Part shown: one piece after another, positions 32,740 through 44,560 of the stretch
How the letters are laid out: each line of letters starts with the position of its first letter
Position numbering within the stretch: the stretch's first letter is position 1
Assembly (NCBI GenBank): GCA_022059125.1
Contig: JAEUWY010000023.1
Coordinates: 1,116,001-1,180,000 of the forward strand
DNA length: 64,000 nt
Reading direction: 5' to 3'
DNA from: Corynespora cassiicola
Lineage: Eukaryota > Ascomycota > Dothideomycetes > Pleosporales > Corynesporascaceae
Position numbers and translations under genes: made by a program
The notes under the pieces: model-generated
Told to the model about the DNA's origin: nothing
Database searches by the model: none
What the model saw: the letters and a program-made list of their open reading frames with translations, nothing else

Positions 32740-33515
32740 ATGCACTTTGTGCGCTGCCTCTGCGCCACGCTGTCCGTGGTTGGCCTTGCACAAGCCTATG
32801 CCCTCCCCGGCCATGATGCTGCCCCTGCCGCACAAGGTGCGTACCGGTCCTTCATGGAACACAAGCATCATCTTACAATCCCTACACAGGAAACAAGGAG
32901 GTTGCTAGAGGGACCGTAATCGAATCCGGGGGCCACTACTTCAGAGTAACCGACGAGTTGCTTTCCAGGCTGTGTATCGGTGTAAAGGACATGAAGGACG
33001 GGAAGAAGGCAAAGGACGATAAGACTGGCAAGTCCGACAAGACCGACTGGAAAGCAAAGTACCACGCCTTGGAGAGGGATTTCAACGACCTCAAAGAGAA
33101 CTGTAAGGAGGGAGGGGCGTCGAACAAGAACCACAAACCGTCCGAGGATGCAGCCCTCGAGTGCGATTGGAGGATTGAGAAATTGAAGAAGCAATGGGGG
33201 AAGCATTGTAAAGAGGGTCACCTGAAGCCAGAGGACGACCCCAACTCTACGTACTGGCAGAAAAGCTACGAGAAGATCTGTGAGTAGCCACCGCCCAAAC
33301 CATGGCCAAAGGAGAAGCCAGCTAACTCATCACGCCAAGTGACCGATATGATCAAGATGGGAAGACAGTTGCCGAGTAGCGTCTTCATCGGACATGCCGA
33401 GGCTACCTGGCGGGATAGGTACGACGACGTGATCATTGCTGCCGTCCAGGCCGCTGCCGGGTCAGGCAAGACCCTCAATGCAGGGTTGAAGGCACAGCAG
33501 AAGGCCAGCCTGTGA
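32740..33515 (+). CDS. Unrecognised secreted Lys-rich protein (220 aa)
   Basis: No known family recognised. Exons 32740-32836, 32890-33279 and 33340-33515; introns 32837-32889 (GTGCGTAC..CACAG) and 33280-33339 (GTGAGTAG..GCCAAG with CTAAC) keep one frame of 220 aa. It begins with a signal peptide, MHFVRCLCATLSVVGLAQAYA. The mature protein is ~200 aa and hydrophilic: a Lys/Asp-rich stretch KDMKDGKKAKDDKTGKSDK at about 65-85, then amphipathic helices such as WKAKYHALERDFNDLKENC. It has four Cys after the signal (LLSRLC, KENC, LECDW, KHCKE), which allows two disulfides. The C-terminal part IGHAEATWRDRYDDVIIAAV is more hydrophobic. Size, secretion and Cys content fit a candidate effector or cell-surface protein, but nothing proves it. 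Confidence 0.78.
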
Positions 33516-34244
33516 TTGCCTGTCGGACAAGTGGGTTTGCTGTTTTTCAAGTACATACCATTGAATAATTGAACACTTCTTCCCACGATTGCACAACCAT
33601 CAGGCAGAGTGAGACATGTAGGTGCACAAAGGAGACACACTTTTCGTGGAGGGTCCCGTGAGGGCGAGGAAGTGTGAACTATGAAGGACCTGGCTTGTTC
33701 TTGCAACTAGGAGCACAAATTGGAACGGCCAGCCGCGAAACCGCACCCGGCACAAGACGTGAGGATGCGGAATGCTCCCCGAAGGGACTTTTAGATGTGT
33801 CGGAGACCAAAGTGACTGGGGTGCGCGTTGCTGTGCATTGTGCCTGCTGATGAGCACTCAGCCGTCTCGGATCCGGCAAGAGGGTCGCGTTGGTGAGCTT
33901 TCGAGGGCGACGATGATGCCCGGGCTCTTGGGGCTCTTGCGGGGACCGAGGGCTGGTGACAGAGGGCTGGTACCCAAGGGCTGGTGAGCAGCGAGGGGAT
34001 GGCAGTGAAAGTGTTGCGCGCAGCTGGCCAGCGGAGAAAAAGTTGCTCCACGCCAAGCCCAATCCGCGCTAAGCCTTTTCTACCAGCCCTGGAGCTTCGT
34101 TGCCCTCGACGTCGGCTCGCTCACTCCTCCGCCGTCGACGCCCACACGTCGCCGCCCGTCGATTCTCGCGCTTCTCTCGCGCTCGCGGCGCCTCAATCCC
34201 ATTTTGCCTCTCTCTAACAAAGCTCCTAAATCTCACCGCCCGCC
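33516..34244. other. Intergenic: Lys-rich secreted gene to BuGZ
   Basis: 729 bp. Around 33920-33985 the sequence GGGCTGGT or a close variant recurs three to four times. The last ~200 bp are CT-rich, typical of a fungal promoter and 5' leader for the BuGZ gene. Confidence 0.5.
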
Positions 34245-35368
34245 ATGACGAAGAAGCGCAAGAGGTATCCGGACCTTAACCAGAAGCTCGAGCGGCCCTG
34301 GTGCTACTACTGCGAGCGCGACTTCGACGACCTTAAGATTCTTATTTCCCACCAGAAGGCGAAGCATTTCAAGTGCGACCGATGCGGACGTCGTCTCAAC
34401 ACTGCCGGAGGTTTGCCTCCCCCCCAAATGTGCTCAGTGCGCGCGCATGTGCTAACAGGCAGCCAGGTCTCTCCGTCCATATGAACCAGGTTCATAAAGA
34501 GACGCTCTCACACGTCGAGAATGCTGTTCAGGGACGCCAGAGCCTCGACATCGAGATCTTCGGCATGGAGGGTGTACCGCAGGAGATCATTGAGATTCAC
34601 AATCGCCAGGTCACCGAGAAGCACTTCGCTGAGGAGACTGAGCGCGCGCGCGTGACGGGCAACCCAATCCGTGGCTTGTACACGAACGGCGCTGCTCCTC
34701 CCACGAAGCGACCCAAGGTGGACGAGTCGGTCGAGGAAATCATCAAGCGGGCCCAGCAGTACCATATCGACAAGGAGAATGGCGTGATTCCCGCGCCTGC
34801 CCCCGAGGCTCCAGCTAACCCTGTAAGTTTAATTCCCCTCATTGCGGCTCTATAAGGTAGGAGAGTCGAAATGTAGACATTCGAGAGCACGCTAGCGTGA
34901 AGAGTGAACATTAGATTCTGTGTCATTACTAACACATGTAAGACTCCCCCCGCCCTCACTGGGTTCCCAGTGCCTCCAGGCGTACAAGCACCACCATTCC
35001 CAGTCCCCGCTCCGAACTACCCACCGAGCGCTCCCGCTCTGGGTATCCCCCCGCGTCCTGGAAGCATCCCCGGCCAGCCCAGTCTTCCCCAGCGCCCCGG
35101 ATTCTTTGACCCGTCAGTTGCTCCCTCAGCAAGAAGCAACGCTTCTCCCCCCATTGCCGACTCCAACGCCATCGCCGCATCGCTCGAAGAACTCATCTCC
35201 GATGCCAAGGGCGCCGCCGCGGCGACAAATACAGCGTCGGCTGAGCCTCATGCGGAGAAGAAGGCGAAGAAGGAAAAGAACGTGAACCTCAAGTACAACG
35301 ACGACAAGGTCAGCCCAGAGGAGAAGATAGCCCTTCTGTCAAGGTTTCAAGAGCGCGTGCGGGTGTGA
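34245..35368 (+). CDS. BuGZ/ZNF207-like C2H2 zinc-finger protein
   Basis: Homologue of BuGZ (ZNF207), a nuclear microtubule-associated protein that stabilises Bub3 and assists chromosome alignment. Exons 34245-34410, 34467-34822 and 34943-35368 yield 315 aa. The first intron (34411-34466) splits the second finger and uses a weak GTTTGC donor. The N-terminus is diagnostic: [40 protein letters not shown], then [12 protein letters not shown], followed by [15 protein letters not shown]. The middle is Pro/Gly/Ala-rich and disordered ([19 protein letters not shown] and similar), as in human BuGZ, where this part phase-separates. The C-terminal [18 protein letters not shown] may be the Bub3-binding GLEBS-like motif. 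A role in RNA processing has also been proposed for the family. Confidence 0.88.
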
Positions 35369-35939
35369 GCGGCGATCAGTGTACGGTGGAGTTTCAAAAT
35401 GATGATCCCAGCTACGCAAGCTGGATGTTCGTGGCATAGCCAAGATGTGGCTACAGAGATACCTAGTAGCTGAGTTCTGGGGAGGTCGATGACTACGCCG
35501 TAGATTATTGTGCTGGGCGACCTTCGAAAGCACCGGCAAGAAAGCTGCGAATGAGAAGACAAGTCATGGTAGTTAATGAAGTTCACGAGGACGGAGCGGC
35601 AGCGGCCATCCAGAGTCCCGCATTCACGACAATTCTGGTCCCCATTGTAGTGTAGTTGTTTTCTTGACGTCGCGTGAGCTTTTTCTTGATTTGCTAAACG
35701 TTCCAGACATGTCTGCACGTGTACAAGGGTATCTTGCGTGCAGCATGTGCAGAATCTCAATATACCAACAGCCCGACCCATGATGCTTGCTATTAACTAT
35801 CCCAATAATTCGTGACGTCCCGGGCATCGAGCTCCCAAAAGCACTCCCTCCTCCATGCAGACAGAGACTCCCAGACGAGACCACCCACCCCACCTACCGA
35901 CCAAACATGAACAAGCCGTGCAATGCAACCCGTTAGCCT
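35369..35939. other. Convergent intergenic region BuGZ / PEX2
   Basis: 571 bp between two 3' ends. Contains both terminators. No coding or repeat signal that I can support. Confidence 0.5.
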
Positions 35940-37559
35940 TTACATGTCATACTCGAGCTCCTCGCCCTCTTCCTCCTCATCCTCGTCATACTCTTCGCTC
36001 TGCTCATCGTCAGAGCTATCATCACTCGCCCTCGCCCACTCCGCACTCTCATCCAGCGCAGACCCCAAATCCAGCCCGCGCGTGCCCTCCAACCCCATTC
36101 TCCCCTCCTCCTCAGCGGTACTGCCCGAGATCTCGACCTCGGGCATGGGATCCACCTCGCGCAACAGAGCCTTCTCATCCACGCCTTCCGCCTCGGCTTG
36201 CACAGCAGCAGCAGCAGCAGCAGCAGCACCGCCCACGCTCGCAAACCCGACGGACTTGTGGCCATGGTGCGGGATGGCGTGCTGGGAATGAGCCGGCGGA
36301 CTCGCCTCGAGGACGTCGCCGTTCCAGGGGCGGCACTCGGCGACGCTCTCGCCGCAGCGGAGACAGGTCCAGCCCTCGCCCTCCTCGTTGGCGATGCGCT
36401 GCGCGAGGCATGCGAAGCAGTATATACAGCCGCACGGCACGGCCTCGTAGGGGTTCGTAATGTCCGTGGCGGCGGAGCCGACGACGCCGCCACCGCCCGC
36501 GGACTGCGCCATGACATCTGCCTCAGAGGCGGTGGTGGGGTTCTGGTCGCGGTAGCAGATGGCGCACGTACGTTCTGGGAGGAACCCGAGCTCGCCGGCG
36601 GGGGCGCTGTCGTCTCCGTCGCGCGCGTCCTTTGTGGTGTTTGCGGAGCGGCGGCCGAGGAGAGAGAGGATAGCGGATTTGAGGTTGCGCCAGGAGCGCG
36701 AGAGGATGCGGCGCCAACGGGAGATGCCGACGAGGGGGAGGAGGAAGAGGAGGAACTCTGTGAAGGCGTGCCAGACGAGTTGGCGGTTGAGGTATTCGAA
36801 CGAGACCTCGCGCGAGGTCGAGTGCGAGGTTGGGGCCAGGCGGAGACGCAGCAGGCGGTCCGTCAGCGTGCGGTAGCGGCCGTTGAGCAGGAAGACGAGG
36901 AACGAGGCCAGCGAGGCCATGTCGTGGGCGCTGTTTGCGTAGTCTGTCATGCGCGAGGCGAGCTGGAGGGCGGGAGAGGGCTCGCGCGTGTAGTCCTCGG
37001 ACGTTGCGAGGAGGTATTCTTCCCACTTTGTCCAGGCATAGCGTCCGCCTATGGTGATGGCTCCGTAGGCGGCCTTTTGCCATGGCTTGGGGGGTGGTCG
37101 GGCTGGCGAATTCGATCGCGCGTCTGTGTATCGGAGGCCCTGGAGGTGGGCGCCGTAGCTCGCATTGTTATTCCAAATGCTCAGCTTGAACAGGATCAAC
37201 CTCAGCCCCAGCAGTATCTCGGGCGTGTACGATTCGGTGATGTGGTTTCCAAAGTACTTGAGTCCCTCCCCGACCTGACCCTTCAACAGCTCTAACAACT
37301 CTTCGTCGAGCAGCTCTGCGTCAACCTGGCCGACTCTGAACTCGGGACGCGTGCCCTCACGGCCCTTGATGGCATCCCACACGCTCAGTCCTGTGCTTCC
37401 GAGTCTCGAGAAGGGGAACGGGAGGCGCGATATGGCGCGCGCGGCGGAGGGTGCGGCGGATTCATGACGGGAACGGTTGTGGGCTGCGCGCTGGGCACGG
37501 CGGGCGGCTATGCGTTCTTGAGCAGCGGCGAAGTCGGCAGAGGGTACGGCAGAGGGCAT
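35940..37559 (-). CDS. PEX2: Peroxisome biogenesis RING protein Pex2
   Basis: Peroxisomal membrane RING ubiquitin ligase which, with Pex10 and Pex12, ubiquitinates the receptor Pex5 for recycling. Single exon, about 539 aa from the ATG at 37559 (MPSAVPSADFAAAQER). The frame extends upstream only to a GTG. The Pex2/Pex12 N-terminal domain covers about residues 65-330 with VGQVDAELLDEELLELLKGQ, EILLGLRLILFKLSIWNN and TMs near LASFLVFLLNGRYRTL and FTEFLLFLLPLVGI. The RING follows: CAICYRDQN, PYEAVPCGCIYCFACLAQRI, GWTCLRCGE. The position of the usual His reads Cys (PCGCIYC), which I believe is normal for filamentous ascomycete Pex2. The C-terminal ~130 residues add an Ala run (CAG/GCA-type codon repeat near 36198-36230) and an acidic Asp/Glu tail. 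Divergent from KAP120. Confidence 0.95.
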   Translation of the reverse strand: MPSAVPSADFAAAQERIAARRAQRAAHNRSRHESAAPSAARAISRLPFPFSRLGSTGLSVWDAIKGREGTRPEFRVGQVDAELLDEELLELLKGQVGEGLKYFGNHITESYTPEILLGLRLILFKLSIWNNNASYGAHLQGLRYTDARSNSPARPPPKPWQKAAYGAITIGGRYAWTKWEEYLLATSEDYTREPSPALQLASRMTDYANSAHDMASLASFLVFLLNGRYRTLTDRLLRLRLAPTSHSTSREVSFEYLNRQLVWHAFTEFLLFLLPLVGISRWRRILSRSWRNLKSAILSLLGRRSANTTKDARDGDDSAPAGELGFLPERTCAICYRDQNPTTASEADVMAQSAGGGGVVGSAATDITNPYEAVPCGCIYCFACLAQRIANEEGEGWTCLRCGESVAECRPWNGDVLEASPPAHSQHAIPHHGHKSVGFASVGGAAAAAAAAVQAEAEGVDEKALLREVDPMPEVEISGSTAEEEGRMGLEGTRGLDLGSALDESAEWARASDDSSDDEQSEEYDEDEEEEGEELEYDM

Positions 37560-38233
37560 TGGGGCGCATTGGGAGGACAAGACGGCGTCGATAGGGGCGG
37601 GCGTTGTTATACGCCTGGGCAGGCGTGAAGGTGATAGCGTGATATGGAGTGAGGTGGTGATGGCTGGGCCGAGGTTCTCAGGGCTATCGCAGCCGGGGAT
37701 GGACGACAGTCGGAGTCGCACGCCTGGGCAGCCGATGAAGCTTCATGTGACTTTTTGAGGGACGGCGAAGACTAAGCTTATGCCGATGACATTCTCGTCG
37801 GAGCAATTTTTACGCGCTGCTTCCGAAGCTCGAGGGGCCGGCAAAACAAAAAAAAGCATGCAGACACATGAGCACGCGGTAACACGTCGGAACGCGGGTG
37901 ATTGCTACGGAGCAGGCAGGGGCCATGACGAACGGGGGACGGCCCGATTCGGAGCGGTTGCGGGGAGCTTTTTCATGAGCACTCTCACCAGCAAATAAAC
38001 AAAGTCGCACGCGGACTGCCTCATGTCGCCGATTTCTGCCTGGGTGAGCAGGACCTTCCAATTTCCCTCCACGCCGCAGCTCGTCTCCCTTTTGTAACCT
38101 ACCGCGCCCGCGCCCGCCCTCCGAACTCGGCTGCCCGCCTCTTCGTCCACCACCACCACCCCGCCGCATCCCCAATCCTCAATTTTGAGACAGACACGCC
38201 GCCCGCCGCTCGCGCTACTCGCGCCCACCCGCC
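37560..38233. promoter_or_regulatory. Divergent promoter region PEX2 / KAP120
   Basis: 674 bp between two divergent ATGs. The last ~150 bp before KAP120 are C/CT-rich (CCACCACCACC near 38148-38160). No specific factor site can be named with confidence. Confidence 0.5.
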
Positions 38234-41200
38234 ATGAACGTCGAGTACAACGCAATAGAGGTCCCTGGAGAGGCCAACCCTCTCACCGAGGGCATCCTCT
38301 TCCATGTGCTGCGCTCGGCCGCCTCTGCGGATCCGACCCAGATCCAGACAGGCACCAAGCAGCTGCAGCAATGGGCAACCGTCAAGGGCTTCTATCCTCT
38401 TCTCCAGGTACGTGGGACCTCTCTATTCGCTCTGGACAGCTTGCTGACGCCCCCAGTCCGTCTTCCTTGACAAGTCCCTACCGCTTGAGGTGCGCTATCT
38501 CGCCATCATCCAGCTGAAGAACGGTATAGATAAATACTGGCGTAAATCCGCAGTAAAGTACGGCATCCACTTACCATACTACCTCTCTGATGACTGGGAC
38601 GAGTCTGACACTACCAGTGCTGTTCCCAAAGAAGACAAAGCAATCATTCGCGGCCGACTACTAGAGAGCGCCGTTGGGGAGGCCGACCAGCGTCTTGCTG
38701 TGCAAAACGCACTGGTCATCTCCAAGATTGTCCGCTTCGAGTTCCCAAACGACTGGCCCGATGTCTTTGACGGCATAATCCAAATCATCCGCCATGCCAC
38801 CGAACCTGGCACCTATCGACTCCACCTCCCTCGAGCCCTGCTCCTCCTACTGTACACGGTCAAGGAGCTGTCTACGGGACGCCTCATAAGAACCCAGCAA
38901 AACCTCCGCACCATTGCGCCGCAGGTGTTTGCTGTTGTGGGTCGCGTATACGTGAGCAAAGTCGAGAGCTGGCAGAACTTCTTCCGCAATGGCGGAGATG
39001 ATGAGGCCGGTGCCATTGAGGACATTGAGAACAGCCTGTTGGCAATGAAGACCTTGAGGCGGCTGATTGTTGCAGGATACGAATTTCCGAACCGTGAGCA
39101 AGACTTGCAGGAGTTTTGGGTACTCACGCGCACTCATTTTGGACAGTTTCTGCCCTATGTCATGTCCGAAGACTCGCCGCTCGCTCCAAGCGTCCGCAAG
39201 TTGATTGAGAAGCATCTTATGCAACTAGCCAAGTTTCATCTGGCAATGGCATCCAACCACCCTGCTGCCTTTGTTTTGCTGCCCGGCTCGATCGATCTCG
39301 TCCGCGACTACTGGAGCATTGTCTCGAAACTGGGCGAGACCTGGGGCTCCAAGTCGCTTGACGGTGCAAATATTGGCACCGACAGTGACGCCGAAGATGA
39401 TGCGCCTATCCTCGAGCGTCTGGGCTTGAAGGGTCTACTGCTCATCCGCGCCTGTATAAAGATGGTCTTTTACCCCACTCAAACCTTCAAGTACCGTCAC
39501 CAAGAAGAGAAGGATGAGCGAACTCGTTCGACGCAGATTATCAAGAGCGATTTGCTCACCAATGACCTCGTTCGCGAAATGGTGTCTGCTATAGTTCAAC
39601 AGTTCTTCGTGTTTCGCCCGAGCGACTTGCGCATGTGGGAAGAGGAGCCCGACGAGTGGGAGAAGATGGAAGAGGGCATAGACGATTGGGAGTTTGCCAT
39701 CCGCCCATGCGCTGAGCGGCTTTTCCTAGATCTTGCCAAGAATTTCAAAGATTTGATCCTCCAGCCTCTGTTAGACGTCTTCTACAAGGTTGCGACTCCA
39801 GAAAACGAAGACATTCTCTTCAAGGACTCTGTTTATTGCGCAGTTGGCCTCGCCGCTGATGTACTGCACGACCAAGTAGACTTTGACACCTTCCTGACCA
39901 ACACCCTGGTCGCGGAGGCGCAAAAACAAAAGCCTGGATATAACATTATTCGCCGCCGCATTGCAATCATCATCTCCCAGTGGATCACCATCAAGATTAC
40001 GGAAAACAAGAAACCGCTTGTTTACCAAATCTACCAGTACCTAATGGACAAGAGTGATCCTCTGAACGACCAGATTGTCCGCGTCACCGCCGGTAGGAGG
40101 TTTCAGAGCATTGCCGATGAGTGGGAGTTCAAGGCTGACAATTTCCTACCATTTGCGCCAGCCATCTTGGACAGGCTCATGGCGCTTGTACAAGAGGTGG
40201 AACTCCCAGAAACCAAGATGGCTTTGTTGAATACCATTAGCGTGATTGTGGAGAGGATGGAACATAACATTACACCGTACGCCAACAGCATCATATCTCT
40301 CCTCCCGCCCCTTTGGGAGCAATCTGGTGAGGAACACTTGATGAAACAAGCTATTCTCACTATTCTTGCTCGTCTCACAAACGCGATGAAGGCAGAGTCC
40401 AGGTCCTTTCACTCCTCTTTTCTACCAATTATCCAAAGTTCCATCGAGCCCGGCTCCGAGACGGCCGTATACTTGCTCGAGGACGGAATGGATTTATGGG
40501 CTTCTATCGTAGCGCAGACGCCATCCGGACCAGAGCCCATCAACCCCGAACTTTTGGGTCTTTTGCGGTTCACTATTCCTCTACTTTCTATGGATAACGA
40601 AACACTTCGAAAGACTATTGAGATTACGGAATCCTACTTGCTCCTAGCGCCGGCATCAGTGCTTGCTGATGATTTTCGCCCTGCGCTCCTGCAGAACCTG
40701 GGAGAGTACCTCGGCAAGCTCAAGCTGGAAGCCAATGGCACATTTACTCACTTGATCCAGAGCGTTGTGCGTGCCGCGGAAGGCCTAGGTGGTGAGCAAG
40801 CCGTCAAGATTCTCGTGGGTGACTTGGTCTCCACGGGGTTCCTTGCAAATGTATTGGAAGGTTTGCATGGTGCGTGGTCCCACCACCAGTCCCACGGCCC
40901 ATACAAGGAAATGCCATCGCGCGCTGTTGACGGAGTTGTGGAGACGGACTACTTCAGCGTACTCGCCCGGATCGGTCTCGCCTCTCCATCAGTCCTTCTT
41001 GAGGGCTTGGCTTCTGTCGGCGGAGGGGAGCTCGAAAAGACTCTGGAGTGGCTGCTCGAAGAATGGTTCAGCCATATTGAGAATATTGGCGACTTGCCTA
41101 ACAAGAAGCTCATGACTCTAGTATTGACTCGCCTTTTGGAGACGGGTGCGCCATGGATCCTCGGCAAGCTGCAAAACCTCATGGTCATGTGGACGGACGT

Positions 41201-41540
41201 CTTGGGCCTGTTGCTGGACGGAATGGATGATCGGACCGCCGAGTAAGTTTTTCCGCTGAGTGGTGGTGGACTTTCCGCTAACGAGAGAAACAGTTGTCTG
41301 TACTGGCCCGAGGAACCCCGTGAGTTTGAATCCAATGAGCCCGAGGCCCCAGATGATATCCGCAAGCGTGAGCTCATGTACTCTGATCCCGTCCACCGCA
41401 TCAACCTGGTCCCCTTTGTGCGCGAGCACCTGCAGCAGGCGATCCAGGCCGCTGGCGGTGAGCAGCACTTCCAGGAGGAGTGGCTCAGCCGAGTCGACAA
41501 GGACATTATGAAGGGATTTGCCGAGCTGGGCATCATGTGA
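38234..41540 (+). CDS. KAP120: Karyopherin Kap120 / importin-11-like nuclear transport receptor
   Basis: Importin-beta family receptor that carries cargo through nuclear pores under Ran control. Exons 38234-38407, 38457-41242 and 41294-41540 give 1068 aa. Introns 38408-38456 (GTACGT..CCCCAG) and 41243-41293 (GTAAGT..ACAG). The N-terminal importin-beta domain is clear: QIQTGTKQLQQWATVKGFYP, VRYLAIIQLKNGIDKYWRK, then VQNALVISKIVRFEFPNDWP, which match importin-11/Kap120. The rest is HEAT-repeat-like helix throughout. An acidic insert DSDAEDDAPILERLG lies near residue 380. The last exon supplies CLYWPEEPREFES and HRINLVPFVREHLQQA. Length agrees with Kap120. In yeast, Kap120 imports Rpf1, a ribosome assembly factor; this substrate is not proven here. 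Confidence 0.94.
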
Positions 41541-41917
41541 AGAATGGTCAAAAGCAGCTGCGCATCTACTGCCAAAGTCCAATGCCAGTGGCATGCAAAG
41601 AATTGAGGAGTTCCGGGGCGCTATATACCTATTGTAGGTTATTAGACTTGACTGGATACCAATGATAACATATGATAAAACACTTGAAATGGCAGTTTCA
41701 ATGTACTGACGTGAATCGTTCTTTGGCATATGCAAGCATCGCTTGCGTTTCTGAAGGACCTATATGTATTTGTGCATCTTCGTCCCCTGTTCTCATAATA
41801 TATACCCAGAATCCTCCCAATACTCTCCGGTCATGACTTCATTTGAGAAAAAAAAACTGACGAACCGTAAACGCCTTTTGAAAAGCAACAGTCCAATCAA
41901 ACTCACCGCACCTCAAC
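41541..41917. other. Convergent intergenic region KAP120 / GH76
   Basis: 377 bp with both terminators. AT-rich. No further signal. Confidence 0.5.
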
Positions 41918-43853
41918 TCACTCACCCACCCCCTCTTCCCCAGAATACCTCCTCAAAAACTCCCACATGGCCCTCACAACCGCCACACCCCCAGCCTGCG
42001 TCTCCACCGTCCGTCCCCTTCCCCTCGCGTTCGGATCCCCCCTCGTCCTCTCCCGCCCCATGGTGCTATACCTCACCCTCCTCCTTTCCTCATCCTCCTG
42101 TTCCCTCTCCTCAAACAGCCCCTCCACATCCTCGCCGCGACGCATATTCCTATAATCCACCGCGCGCTCAGGGACCAGCTCGCGGCCCCTCTCATTGCCC
42201 TCGCCAGCGCCCCACCACGCGCCGAACCTGCCCTTCGCATCGCGCGTCCGCAGCGCGGCGCGCGCGTTGTGTATGACCCAGGGCAGGTACTTGTCGCAGC
42301 TCCGTGCATGCATGGCCGCGATCTCGCGGGAGGCGGCGTGCGTTTTTCCCTGGCGGGCGGGGTGCGTGGGCAGCGGGGCGCAGAGGGCGGTAAGGTGGTG
42401 GAAGAAGATTGACTTGAACGTCTGGCCGTCCTGGGAGCAGGTAGAGGATGGGTCGCAGAGTTCGGTCAATATGCCGTTGGAACCGAGGCCGGACCAGTAT
42501 TTCTTGAGGTGCAGGCCGTCGTTGGGGAGCGCGTGCGTCTGGGAGTTGGGGTTGGGGGTGGAGAAGGGGATGGGGATTATGTCGGGGCTGGACCAGCCTG
42601 TGGCGCGGATGACGGAGGCGACGAGCTTGTGGGCGTCGGTGAGGTAGGTGAGATTTCCGGTGCCTTCCCAGAGGTTGCGGAGGCCGGAGAGGAGGACGCC
42701 TTGGTTGTAGGTGTAGACCATCTCGTTACGCACGTTGCATTCGGTTTTGCTGCGATTGTATTTGTAGTCTTTGATGTGGAAGCCGTCGGTGTAGAGGCCC
42801 AGTCTGTTCATCATGCCGCTGTTCTGAAGCCACTCATAGCCATTAATCGCATTGGCTAGGTAGATGGGGTTGTAGGTTGGACCAGATGAGGTGAATGTGC
42901 AAGACTTGGTTTTGGCTCCTTTGGAACTCACAAAGGGTGAGCAATTGTCGTCGCCGGGGAAGTTTAAATACATGGATGCGCTGGCTGAAATGAATAACTC
43001 GTTGGTGATGGCGTTCTTGTACGGCTCCAGCCGAGGATTCCAGGTCATACCGCCCCCACAGAGTCTCCAATCCCAGCCCTTCTCTGAGAGTTCGTAGAAT
43101 ACCCGCGCCCGATGCGCAAAGGCCGGTATGAATTGGCGCCCATGCCATTCCGACTCCCCATTAGACCCTTCACTACTTGGAGGGTAGTGGTTGTCCGAGT
43201 GCGCATTGATGAACTGGATGCTCTCCAGCCAACCTAGCACGACCCACAATATATCATCAAAGGCCTGGTTCCTTATAGCAAAGTAGTCTTCTCCAAAGTA
43301 GTATGTGATGGTTTGGCCAAAGTATTTGTTGATCTCATTCTCGACTCTTTGCGCCTCGACGTCAAGCTTACGCGCCTTGTCGAATGTACCGGGCATAGTA
43401 TAGGTGAGCGAGTGGGAAAGCGACGATAGGGTCGCAGAGAGGTGCGTTCCGATGACAGCGGCGGTCCAGTCGATCGCATCGACCCATTTCCCAAGCCAAA
43501 GAGCGAAGTATTCCGTCTGCATGGTTTCGAGCGCATTGTGGAGTTCTTGGAGGGCGTTGGCCACCGTGGAAGGAGTGTAGCGCGGGATATCGCCATGTGC
43601 CACAGACTCTGTGAGTCCCGGTAATGGATCGCTGGGGTATAACGGCGAGAAAGCATCTTGGTTTTCAGGTTTGTATACTGGATCATGTTCAACTGGACAG
43701 TCGTTAGCTTTCCTCATGGAGGTTCGGACAACATGAATTACCAAGGGAGTCTACTTCGTCGCCCTGTCGCGCAGCAGCAGAAGACACGAAGAATAACAGG
43801 AAGAATAAGAGCGCAGGAACTTCCCGCCAGAGTGAAGCGAATGAGATGCGCAT
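41918..43853 (-). CDS. Secreted GH76 alpha-1,6-mannanase-like glycoside hydrolase
   Basis: Glycoside hydrolase family 76 protein, probably extracellular, acting on alpha-1,6-mannan or in cell-wall mannoprotein cross-linking. Exons 43853-43742 and 43692-41918 give 628 aa. Intron 43693-43741 (GTAATT..GTCCAG, CTAAC branch) joins a clean signal peptide (MRISFASLWREVPALLFFLL, then FFVSSAAA) to the mature chain; a frame starting nearer the mature part opens only with TTG. Family motifs: catalytic AFDDILWVVLGWLESIQF, GWDWRLCGGGMTWNP, KNAITNELFISASASMYL, GLYTDGFHIKDYKYN and YTYNQGVLLSGLRNLWEGTG. The catalytic Asp pair is present (FDD). The C-terminal ~100 residues are charged and repeat-poor, ending without an obvious GPI signal, so it differs from Dfg5/Dcw1. 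Several Cys suggest disulfides. Confidence 0.92.
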
Positions 43854-44006
43854 CTTTGCGACAGGTCTACGACGCAGAAGCGATTCGATTGAACGATGGC
43901 GCGATGGGCCTCGGGATGGAGATGGCGATGGAGGAGAGACTGATCCGCATCAGAGCGGCATCTATAGCGACGGGCTAAGAAGCAAGCATAAAAATGTCCC
44001 AAGGAT

Positions 44007-44137
44007 AGCTCTGGAGGTGATGTACGCAATGGTATTTCCTGTTGAAAGTGAAGGGCGTTAACAGCCTAACCGTAGCTTCAAAGCTCAACGATTCCAGGCA
44101 AATGGAGGATAAAAAGGCTTCAGCAATGCGTAGTGAC
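44007..44137 (+). repeat. Dispersed repeat, copy B
   Basis: Second copy of the sequence at 11059-11176, same strand: TAGCTCTGGAGGTGATG at the left and GCAATGCGTAGTGA at the right. It is ~13 bp longer because of an insertion around 44052-44065. It lies in the upstream region of the GH76 gene, whereas copy A lies in a terminator region. Confidence 0.6.
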
Positions 44138-44537
44138 TGTGTCCAAGGATGGAGGAGGAACTCCGCAGTGGCTATAGTGGGGGAGTGGAGGCGGAGGATC
44201 TCGTCGCAAGTCGAGGCTATCCAAGCTCAAGCCAAGGTCGCTTGCTGGCGCAGGCGTCGCGTTGCGGGGAGGCGCAACGGTCATGGTGTGGAGCTCTGCA
44301 GTGTTACGGACACAATATCCAGTGATTTGTACTCGCATTATTCGATGATGATGCGAGGTCCATGCACACGAGCAAAAGAGAGAATGCACACAGTCTGTGC
44401 TATGAAGAGAAGATGAAAGTATGCATAGGTCATGCAGGGATGGTGCCAACCATGCGCCCCGCACCAAGTCCAAGCCGCTCACGTGCGCAGGCTAGCCACG
44501 TGTTCTCCACATCCTCGCACCAGCTACGTCCGATGCA

Positions 44538-44555
44538 AAAAAACTTCAAAAAAAG
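44538..44555 (-). terminator. Pol III terminator of tRNA-Leu
   Basis: Two A-runs on the plus strand (44537-44543 and 44549-44554) are T-runs of the tRNA transcript, a few bases past its 3' end. This is the expected Pol III stop. Confidence 0.75.
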
Positions 44556-44560
44556 AATGT

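Larger units (their letters stand above)
43854..44560. other. Intergenic: GH76 promoter side, with repeat copy B
   Basis: 707 bp between the GH76 start and the tRNA. It holds dispersed repeat copy B (listed separately) about 150 bp upstream of the GH76 ATG. No gene seen. Confidence 0.5.

Noticed and set aside
36198..37295. 365-codon open frame antisense to PEX2
   Set aside because: It mirrors the GC-rich Pex2 coding sequence. Composition is low-complexity, with no motif or promoter. Pex2 on the other strand has clear family motifs.
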